Shown: piece by piece, positions 8,384-14,789 of the stretch
How the letters are laid out: every line of letters starts with the position of its first letter
Numbering within the stretch: the stretch's first letter is position 1
Origin: JBBRUG01 sp038247995
GTDB lineage: Bacteria; Chloroflexota; Chloroflexia; Chloroflexales; Chloroflexaceae
NCBI GenBank assembly: GCA_038247995.1
Contig: JBBRUG010000009.1
Coordinates: 1-38,243, forward strand
Length of the DNA stretch: 38,243 nucleotides
Direction: 5' to 3'
The notes under the pieces: model-generated
Told to the model about the DNA's origin: nothing
What the model saw: only the letters and a program-made list of their open reading frames with translations
Database searches by the model: none
Translations under genes and position numbers: made by a program

Positions 8384-9769
8384 ATGCCTCTCTCCGACGC
8401 AATCGACTACTATCACAGCCTACTCGACCCAACAACGGCTCAGGATTCATGGGCGCGGCTGAGTGAGGGAATGCGTGAGCGCCGGCTCTACTTTGGCGAG
8501 CGCCCACTGGCCAGTGTGCTCCGCCCGCGCCTGCTCACTGCCGCCCAATATGATCAGTTACGCAGTGGTGTTACGTGTGTTGCCGAGGCATCGCGCAAAC
8601 TGGCGGCGGCGGCGCTGGAGCCGGGCGAGCTCGGCGCCGCGATTCGCGCTCGGCTGATGCTCACGCCTCAGGAAGATACGTTGATCGCGCTCCATCCTGG
8701 TTATGTCGAGCCGAGCGCCCACTCGCGCATGGATACGTTTCTCACTGTGGATGGACAATCGTTGCAGTTTGTTGAATATAATGCCGAGAGTCCGGCGGCA
8801 ATCGCCTACGAGGATCTGCTCAGTGAGGCGTTCCTGGCCACACCGGTGCTGCAACAGTTCGCCCAGCGCTACCCTGTGCGCCCCTTGCCCGCGCGCCATC
8901 GCCTGCTCGAAACGCTTTTGCGGGCTTGGCAAGCCGCCGGCAGCCCCGGTGGCCAACCGAGCGTGGCGATTCTTGATTGGAGCGGCCTGCCGACGGCGAC
9001 TGAATTTGTGATGTTCCGCGACTACTTCGCGCAGCACCGTTTGCCGGCCGCGATCTGCACCCCCAACGATCTGCGCTTCCGCGACGGGCGGCTCTACGCC
9101 GTAACCGCCGCCGGCGAAACGCCAATCACGATTGTCTTCAAGCGCGTGCTTACCAGTGAATTTCTAGAGCATTACGGCGCCGACGCGCTGGAACACCCTC
9201 TGGTGCAGGCCTACGCTGCCGGCGCCTGTGTGACGATCAACTCGTTCCGTGCCAAGTTGCTGCACAAAAAATCGCTCTTCGCGCTGCTCTCTGATCAGCA
9301 GTTCCAGAGCGTGCTCAGCGCCGAAGAACGCACCGCCGTAGCGGCGCACATCCCCTGGACGCGTGTTGTGGCAGCCGGCCCAACAACGTATCAGGGCGAG
9401 CATGTGGCCGATCTGCTGGCATTTGTCCGCGCCAACCGCGAGCGCTTACTCCTTAAGCCGAACGACGACTACGGCGGCAACGGGATTACGATTGGCTGGG
9501 AAACCGATGCCGCCGCCTGGGACGCCGCGCTCACAACGGCAATGGCCGCGCCTTTTGTGGTGCAGGAACGGGTAACAATTGCCTATGAGGATTATCCGGC
9601 GCTGGTTGATGGTCAGGTGGTGATTGGGAAGCGGTTGGTCGATAGCGACCCGTTCCTCTTCGGTTCGGAAGTGAACGGCTGCCTGTGCCGCCTCTCCACA
9701 GTCACGCTGCTGAATGTTACCGCCGGCGGCGGCTCAACGGTGCCGGTGTTTGTGATCGATTGCGGATAG
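8384..9769 (+). CDS. Circularly permuted ATP-grasp protein
   Basis: A 461-residue cytoplasmic protein. The order of motifs is that of circularly permuted ATP-grasp enzymes such as eukaryotic-type glutathione synthetase and glutathionylspermidine synthase: the metal-binding FVEYNAESP comes first (~130), and the ATP-binding LLLKPNDDYGGNG (~355-367), the hinge FVVQERV and the terminal RLSTVTLLNVTAGGG follow. It should form an amide from a carboxylate and an amine using ATP; the substrate is unknown. The ATG at 8384 begins the homologous part (MPLSDAIDYYHSLL) but has only a weak GGA upstream, while a frame from 8333 would add 17 residues from repeat sequence. Its neighbour is a second, non-permuted ATP-grasp gene, which suggests two successive ligations. 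Its stop codon is part of a hairpin. Confidence 0.85.
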   Translation: MPLSDAIDYYHSLLDPTTAQDSWARLSEGMRERRLYFGERPLASVLRPRLLTAAQYDQLRSGVTCVAEASRKLAAAALEPGELGAAIRARLMLTPQEDTLIALHPGYVEPSAHSRMDTFLTVDGQSLQFVEYNAESPAAIAYEDLLSEAFLATPVLQQFAQRYPVRPLPARHRLLETLLRAWQAAGSPGGQPSVAILDWSGLPTATEFVMFRDYFAQHRLPAAICTPNDLRFRDGRLYAVTAAGETPITIVFKRVLTSEFLEHYGADALEHPLVQAYAAGACVTINSFRAKLLHKKSLFALLSDQQFQSVLSAEERTAVAAHIPWTRVVAAGPTTYQGEHVADLLAFVRANRERLLLKPNDDYGGNGITIGWETDAAAWDAALTTAMAAPFVVQERVTIAYEDYPALVDGQVVIGKRLVDSDPFLFGSEVNGCLCRLSTVTLLNVTAGGGSTVPVFVIDCG

Positions 9770-9792
9770 GGGCGCGTCGCGACACGCCCCTA
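9767..9792. terminator. Hairpin that supplies both stop codons of a convergent gene pair
   Basis: TAGGGGCG (9767-9774) pairs with CGCCCCTA (9785-9792) around GTCGCGAC (9776-9783), with one C-A mismatch on plus that becomes G-U on minus. The first TAG is the stop of the permuted ATP-grasp gene; the last three bases, read on minus, are the TAG stop of the 9790-10869 gene. Palindromes starting TAGGGGCG are a recurrent dispersed type in several bacterial groups. Confidence 0.85.
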
Positions 9793-10869
9793 CCCGCCGC
9801 GCAACGCGATCAGGATTGCCGTGCCGCCGGCCATTGTCACTGCGAGAGCAGCGATCAGCAGTCCGGCCAGCAGCCAACTCAGCGCTGCGCGCACCATCCC
9901 AAAGCCGTGCGCCACAGCTAACCCCACCAGGCTCAACCAGGCCGCCCAGATCGCCAGGGCGATCTGGAGTGCGCCACAAATAACCGCGAGCATGGTGAAG
10001 GCCGAACCAACCGGCATGGCGCTGAAGCTGGCCGTCGGCAGCAGGATCAGCTGGAGCAGCCAGAGCAGTAAGCCGGCGATCAGGGGCACACTCGCCCAGG
10101 CGAGGGCGGCGCGCACTACCCCCGCTCCGCCGCGCCCGCCCAACCAGCGCCCGCTACTGCGTAATAACACGCCCCCGAGTACCAATCCGCTTAGCCCAAG
10201 CAACGGGCCAAACAATACGGCCCACCCGATGATCTCCGTGGGCCGTGCCTGATCGCCCAGGTTCTGCTGGGCCGCCCAGGCCAGTACACCATTGATCCCT
10301 GCCAACGCCCCCAGGATGCCGGTTTCCCACGGATTGCGTTCGTTCAGTGCCGTGCGCATTGCTGCGTGCGGATGCGTCCAGATGGCGAGCGATGGCGGGC
10401 TGAGGGTTGACGACTGACGGCTGAGGGCTGACGGCTGACGACTGACGGCTGACGGCTGACGGCTGATCGCATTGTTCCGGCTTTGTGCTTCGCGCGCTAG
10501 TCCTTCGTCACGATGCACAAGTTGCGCTTGCTCAGTTCGGCTTTGGTCTTTTGTCGTCGGTTGTCGGTCGTCGGTTGGCGCCTCCGCAAACTCCCCCGGC
10601 ATACGCGCAACGATCTCACCGAGCAAGGCCAGGCCGTGCTGCGCCGGGACGAGTGTTGGGTCGTGGGTCAGGGCGCGCTCCAAGCAGTAGCGTTGTTCGG
10701 CCTGCTCAGTCACGGCCCCCGAAAGCCAGAGCCAGGCTGTTGCATCGTTTGGCGTGTTCGTGAGGGCAGCGATCAAGAGCGTGCGGGCGTGGTCGCGCTT
10801 GCCGCTGCGCAAGGCAGCAATCCCCTCGATGAGTAAGGATGTGACGATTATTGGACTGCTATGCGCCAT
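9790..10869 (-). CDS. TPR-like / Yip1-like multi-pass membrane protein
   Basis: A 359-residue protein with three parts. Residues ~8-90 look like TPR helices (AWLWLSGAVTEQAEQRYCLERAL). Residues ~95-160 are a low-complexity linker made by heptamer DNA repeats (SRQPSAVSRQPSALSRQ). Residues ~170-355 contain five hydrophobic segments and resemble Yip1-type membrane domains (opening with NPWETGILGALAG). Function is unknown; Yip1-like proteins in bacteria are poorly understood. The ATG at 10869 has only a weak ribosome site. The gene converges on the permuted ATP-grasp gene and shares its hairpin. Confidence 0.7.
   Translation of the reverse strand: MAHSSPIIVTSLLIEGIAALRSGKRDHARTLLIAALTNTPNDATAWLWLSGAVTEQAEQRYCLERALTHDPTLVPAQHGLALLGEIVARMPGEFAEAPTDDRQPTTKDQSRTEQAQLVHRDEGLAREAQSRNNAISRQPSAVSRQPSALSRQSSTLSPPSLAIWTHPHAAMRTALNERNPWETGILGALAGINGVLAWAAQQNLGDQARPTEIIGWAVLFGPLLGLSGLVLGGVLLRSSGRWLGGRGGAGVVRAALAWASVPLIAGLLLWLLQLILLPTASFSAMPVGSAFTMLAVICGALQIALAIWAAWLSLVGLAVAHGFGMVRAALSWLLAGLLIAALAVTMAGGTAILIALRGG
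10399..10468. repeat. GCTGACG/GCTGAGG heptamer array inside a coding region
   Basis: Ten consecutive 7-bp units (GCTGAGG, GTTGACG, ACTGACG, GCTGAGG, GCTGACG twice, ACTGACG, GCTGACG twice, GCTGATC) lie in frame inside the TPR/Yip1-like gene, encoding its Ser/Gln/Pro linker. A second small array of GTCGGTT-type units sits at 10556-10576 in the same gene. Confidence 0.9.
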
Positions 10870-10927
10870 ACCCGCTAATCCATGATCAATGTGAAGTCGG
10901 CAGAACGCCCACGACGCTCCCCGCCGG

Positions 10928-12913
10928 TTAGGTTCCCGCTACGAACTCGGTTGCCTGCTGCCTACCGCCTGCCGCCTGAGGTGCGCCCGCCGCCCGCTGC
11001 CACAGCGCCACGAGCAACCCGACGAGTACGGCCAGGCTCACCCAGGCGACGCCATACGTAAGCGGCGAGGTCTTGATCGCTTCGTGCCAGATCGGGTTGA
11101 AACCGCGGATCGCACCAAGAATATTGATCGTTGCCGTAACCGTCAGCACGCCGAAAGGAATCAGCGCCCGCCATTCGGCAGCCGCCCAGAGCAACAGGAA
11201 TGGCAAAGCGAAGAAGGCGTAGCGCTCGTGAATTTGTGTCGGCAGGGCGAAAAAGGCCAGCGCTAGTGTGGCTGCGCCAAGCGCCATGGTTGGACCGTCG
11301 GGTCGGCGTAGCACGGCGAGCATTACCGCCAACGCCACCAGACCCACCAGTGCAAAGCCGATTGTACGGTAGCTCAGCGGGCCGATGCTCGTCAGGTCGG
11401 ATACGGCGCGATCGCCGACCACGAGCCACCAGAGATTGTAGGCCCGGTTCGTCACCTGGGGGAAGCGCCCGACCGAGCCGACGGCAGCCTGGAACAAGCC
11501 CGGCCCCTCGCCGGCCAGCACGAACGGGGCGCTGGCGAGAGCGATCAGGCTGAAGGCTATCGCCCCGCCTTGGGCCAGGCCACGGGCGCCATAACGCCGT
11601 ACTGTGGCGGCAAAAAGCAATGGCGCAAGAATAATCGCCTGCGGTTTGATCAGCAGTCCGGCGGCCCAACAGAGCCAACTCCAGCGCCCCTTGGCACGGT
11701 CGAAAAGCGCCACGCCAGCGATCATCGGCAGGGCGAGCAGCACATCGACCTGACCCCACCAGCCGACATTCAGCCAGACCGGCGGAGCCACGGCGTACAG
11801 GCCGGCGATGAATGCGGCTGAGCGCGTGTCGCCATACCTGCGCGCCCAACGAAAAATCAGCGCGATACTGAGCAGGAATGCGATCAGGCTGGGGATTTTG
11901 ATAATCGCCAGCGTGATCCCCGGCAACGGCTCATAAAACGCGCCGCCGAGCGGTGGCACAAGGTGCGCCAGCGCACGCAGGATGGCGAGCCGGAAGGGCA
12001 TATAGTCGCCGCCGAAGGTGAAGGCGCCGGCGAAACCCTGTTCAACGAGGAAGCCCATCCGTCGCGCCGAGAGCTTAAGATCACCCACCGGATCGGGGGC
12101 CATCAGCCAGGGCAGGCAGAGCGCCAGGGCGAGTAGCAGCAAAGCGCTCAGCACCAACGTATCGCGCCGGGTGGCGACCGGCCGAGCGGGGAACGGCAGG
12201 GCCAGCGGCGGCCAGATCCGCGTGATCACCAGCGCAGCCAGGCTGCCGACGCCGGCGAGCAGCAACAATTGGTCGAGCAGGGCGTAACGCCACAACCCTG
12301 CCGCCTGCCATGCTGCGGCGCTGATCTGGAGCGCCAGCACAACCCCCGCCGTGGCCAATGGTCGCATCCCGGCCTGGCGCAGCAAGCCATAAGCGCCGAG
12401 GGTGGCGATCAGCATTGCTGCGATGAGCGTTAGCGGCGGTTGGGGGCCAGCGCCGGTAACCGACAGGCTCACAAAGATCACGCCAAGCGTGCGACCATCA
12501 ACCGCCACCGTTGGTGAAAGCAATGCCAACTCAATCCGAGCCGCAGGCTGCGGCGGCAGGAGCAGATCATAGGCGTGGATGCCGGGCAAGACGGTGATCG
12601 GCACACGAAAGCCATCCGCGCGCACTTCGAGGCTGGTAGGCATGGCAAAACCGCTGGACAGCCGCATGCGCAGCGCAGCCCGCCCGCCGGGGTTCACCGG
12701 CGCAAGCGTATCGTCGCCATCGGTCCAACGGAAGAGCGCGGCCCGATCAAGCAGCGGTTCGAGGGCGTGGGGCGAGCTATTGGGAAGTTTAACCGGCAGC
12801 GCGTCGGCGGGGTAATGGGCGCTGCGTTCGCCGCGATACGCAAAGACAAGCCAGATGGGAGCAGCGATGAGGAGAAAAACAAGCAGAGTCAGGTCGAGGC
12901 GGGAGATCTTCAT
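10928..12913 (-). CDS. GT-C family glycosyltransferase, DolP-mannose mannosyltransferase-like
   Basis: A 661-residue integral membrane protein with about twelve hydrophobic segments. It fits polyprenyl-phosphate-sugar-dependent GT-C mannosyltransferases (GT87/PIG-M-like): VGWWGQVDVLLALP is the typical GQxD motif, followed by WLCWAAGLLIKPQAI, and QIHERYAFFALP near the end matches the HERY-type loop. A glycosylation role at the outer face of the membrane is inferred. I chose ATG 12913 (MKISRLDLTLL); the frame back to 12991 runs through repeat DNA. The C-terminal residues QAAGGRQQA are encoded by a GGCGGCA heptamer array (10953-10980), so the original C-terminus may have been altered. Confidence 0.82.
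   Translation of the reverse strand: MKISRLDLTLLVFLLIAAPIWLVFAYRGERSAHYPADALPVKLPNSSPHALEPLLDRAALFRWTDGDDTLAPVNPGGRAALRMRLSSGFAMPTSLEVRADGFRVPITVLPGIHAYDLLLPPQPAARIELALLSPTVAVDGRTLGVIFVSLSVTGAGPQPPLTLIAAMLIATLGAYGLLRQAGMRPLATAGVVLALQISAAAWQAAGLWRYALLDQLLLLAGVGSLAALVITRIWPPLALPFPARPVATRRDTLVLSALLLLALALCLPWLMAPDPVGDLKLSARRMGFLVEQGFAGAFTFGGDYMPFRLAILRALAHLVPPLGGAFYEPLPGITLAIIKIPSLIAFLLSIALIFRWARRYGDTRSAAFIAGLYAVAPPVWLNVGWWGQVDVLLALPMIAGVALFDRAKGRWSWLCWAAGLLIKPQAIILAPLLFAATVRRYGARGLAQGGAIAFSLIALASAPFVLAGEGPGLFQAAVGSVGRFPQVTNRAYNLWWLVVGDRAVSDLTSIGPLSYRTIGFALVGLVALAVMLAVLRRPDGPTMALGAATLALAFFALPTQIHERYAFFALPFLLLWAAAEWRALIPFGVLTVTATINILGAIRGFNPIWHEAIKTSPLTYGVAWVSLAVLVGLLVALWQRAAGAPQAAGGRQQATEFVAGT
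10953..10980. repeat. GCCTGCC heptamer array at the 3' end of the glycosyltransferase gene
   Basis: Four 7-bp units (GCCTGCT, GCCTACC, GCCTGCC, GCCTGAG) read on the minus (coding) strand as GGCGGCA-type units, the same family as at 8197 and 30671. Here they lie inside the coding frame, about eight codons before the stop. Confidence 0.8.
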
Positions 12914-12960
12914 GGGGCCTTCAGGAGCCAGAAACCAGAAGTCAGCAGGATCGCGGATTG

Positions 12961-12984
12961 CTGACTCCTGACTCCTGACTCCTG
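12961..12984. repeat. CTGACTC heptamer array between def and the glycosyltransferase gene
   Basis: Three perfect CTGACTC units plus a partial one lie directly beyond the def stop codon (12988-12990 on minus) and before the next gene. No promoter for the glycosyltransferase gene is seen, so it may be transcribed from def. Confidence 0.85.
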
Positions 12985-12987
12985 GCA

Positions 12988-13548
12988 TCACGCTGCTTCA
13001 CTCACAACTTCGTCAGTCTCGCTGATATCGCGCAGCGTACCGATGTCGCGGATGCGCTCGGTAAAGAGCACCCCGTTGAGGTGATCGATCTCGTGCTGGA
13101 TCGCCCAGCCGAGCAGTCCATCGACCTTGCGCATCCGGCGTTGCTTACCGTTGAGTTCCTGGTACTCTAGCGTCACCCACGCATTGCGCGGCACCGCGCC
13201 ATACCAACCGGGCAAGCTCAGGCAACCTTCGTCGCGGAGCAACTCATCGCCGCCCGCCTTCGCAATTTTAGGATTGATCAGTACATACTCTGCCGCAGGG
13301 GCGACTTCAACCTCGCTGCCGTCTTCAAGCTCTTCAATTTCGGCCGGAATGCCAATCACACAGAGCCGGATGGGAATACCGATCTGCGGCGCAGCCAGAC
13401 CGACGCCATTAGCGGCGTGCATTGTCTCCAGCATATCGGCGATCAACGTTTTGAGGGTGCGGTCGGGTAACCTTACCGACCGACAATTGGTTTTCAGGAT
13501 CTTTTTATCTTCGGCGTTATCGATGCGTAAAATGCGTCGCAGAGCCAT
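12988..13548 (-). CDS. def: Peptide deformylase
   Basis: A 186-residue cytoplasmic metalloenzyme that removes the formyl group from the N-terminal methionine of new proteins. All three family motifs are present: GVGLAAPQIG (~48-57), EGCLSLPG with the metal-binding cysteine (~105-112), and QHEIDHLNG with the two metal-binding histidines and catalytic glutamate (~148-156). Length is normal. The ATG at 13548 follows an AGG sequence about 6 bases upstream. A TGCTATAAT extended -10 element on minus (13592-13600) overlaps the 3' end of the preceding STAS gene and probably drives it. Confidence 0.96.
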   Translation of the reverse strand: MALRRILRIDNAEDKKILKTNCRSVRLPDRTLKTLIADMLETMHAANGVGLAAPQIGIPIRLCVIGIPAEIEELEDGSEVEVAPAAEYVLINPKIAKAGGDELLRDEGCLSLPGWYGAVPRNAWVTLEYQELNGKQRRMRKVDGLLGWAIQHEIDHLNGVLFTERIRDIGTLRDISETDEVVSEAA

Positions 13549-13591
13549 ACCTGTTCACTTTCATCGTTACGTTCGAACACTACGAATACCA

Positions 13592-13600
13592 ATTATAGCA
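13592..13600 (-). promoter_or_regulatory. Extended -10 promoter of def
   Basis: On minus this reads TGCTATAAT, a perfect TGn plus TATAAT element, 44 bases before the def start. The wider string CCTATGCTATAAT closely matches CCTATGCTACAAT in front of the hydrolase gene at 34151. Confidence 0.6.
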
Positions 13601-14696
13601 TAGGCGTCGGCACAGGCTCCTGAAGCTGGAGCGCTTCACGTTCAAGCACCTGTTCCGGCGAACGCGCCGTCTGGAGGTTGCTAAGATCGACATCGAGGCG
13701 CGACAGAGTTATGGCGACATCAGGCGCGATTCCGGTTAACGTCACCCGACAACCAACCAACCGCAAGGCATGGGTCGTATCGATCAGCGCCTTGACAGTG
13801 GCATCGTCGACAGTGCCAACCCCGGAGATATCGATAATGACTAACTGGCTGCGCGCGAGGGTTGCTGCACTCAGCAAACGCTGGGTGATCGTTGCGGCAC
13901 GCTGCGCGTCAATGGTGCCCATCAGCGGGGCAAGCAGCACCGTACGGCTCAGGCGTACAATCGGCGTTTCCAGCGTCTTCACCAGATCGCGTAACATCGT
14001 CTCGGTTGCCGTAAGCCGAGTGGTCTGTGCTTCCAGGCTACGTGTCTGTTGGACTAACAACGCTTCACTGGTTTGCAGATTACGCGCTTGCTGTTCCGTC
14101 GCATCGAGTGTTTCAACCAAGCGCGCCAATAAGTAGCCGGTCGCCGTGATCAGCAGCAGGGTCATCAGGAATTGGAGTAATATGGCGGTAACCCAAGTCG
14201 TTGGGGTTATGCTTGTGGCGCGGGTAGACCCGGAAAGGTCGAGAAAGCCCTGCACAAAAAGCGCGCCGATGAGCCCTATGGTTACAGTGGAAATCAGGGC
14301 TGCGGCAAACCCGAAACGGCGGCCAAACAGCAGCGCGCTCAATGTAGCCGCCGTAATCAGAAAGATCCGCCCCTCGCCGCCCAACCCATTCTGGGCCAGG
14401 TTCATACAAGCCAGACCATAGAAGATCGCCGTCAAAACGCCGGCGCGCAGAATGTACGGTAACCGGCGGACAAAGGTGATCAGCCCCAGCAGGACAAAAC
14501 AGCCGATAAAGATCGGGATGAGTTGGGCGGCGCGCGGCGATTGGTCACGCAACAACCCTGCGCTTACCACAATCGTGACTGCAAGGCCAATCAGGAATGT
14601 ACTGAGCAGGAGAATATCTAACATCCGCATGCGCCAGTTCGAAAGTAAGTCCGTTGCCGAGGTGTGTTTGGCCTGAACGTCTACATTACTGGACAT
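13593..14696 (-). CDS. Membrane-anchored STAS-domain (RsbR-like) signalling protein
   Basis: A 367-residue protein. About six hydrophobic segments occupy residues ~25-190, with RMRMLDILLLSTFLIGL as the first. A heptad-like helix rich in Gln/Glu/Thr (~195-240) leads to a STAS domain (~240-350; TPIVRLSRTVLLAPLMGTID, then VIIDISGVGTVDDATVKALI) of the type found in RsbR/anti-anti-sigma regulators. The usual phosphorylatable Ser/Thr position falls in DDATVKAL, so regulation by phosphorylation is possible but unproven. ATG 14696 has GGAGAA 7 bases upstream. A membrane signal sensor acting on a partner-switching cascade is inferred; no kinase partner is adjacent. Confidence 0.82.
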   Translation of the reverse strand: MSSNVDVQAKHTSATDLLSNWRMRMLDILLLSTFLIGLAVTIVVSAGLLRDQSPRAAQLIPIFIGCFVLLGLITFVRRLPYILRAGVLTAIFYGLACMNLAQNGLGGEGRIFLITAATLSALLFGRRFGFAAALISTVTIGLIGALFVQGFLDLSGSTRATSITPTTWVTAILLQFLMTLLLITATGYLLARLVETLDATEQQARNLQTSEALLVQQTRSLEAQTTRLTATETMLRDLVKTLETPIVRLSRTVLLAPLMGTIDAQRAATITQRLLSAATLARSQLVIIDISGVGTVDDATVKALIDTTHALRLVGCRVTLTGIAPDVAITLSRLDVDLSNLQTARSPEQVLEREALQLQEPVPTPML

Positions 14697-14743
14697 AGAT
14701 TCTCCGAGATTCAGCACAACAGATTAATTGAAGGCAGATCTGA

Positions 14744-14749
14744 ATTGTA
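14744..14749 (-). promoter_or_regulatory. -10 box upstream of the STAS gene
   Basis: On minus this reads TACAAT within GTATACAATTCAG, about 48 bases before the ATG at 14696. No clear -35 box is seen. Confidence 0.35.
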
Positions 14750-14789
14750 TACGTAGATATACTAAATGACAAGCGGTTGTGGAATATAC

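Noticed and set aside
9767..9792. Insertion sequence terminal repeat
   Set aside because: No transposase, no partner inverted repeat and no target duplication; it is a self-contained palindrome.
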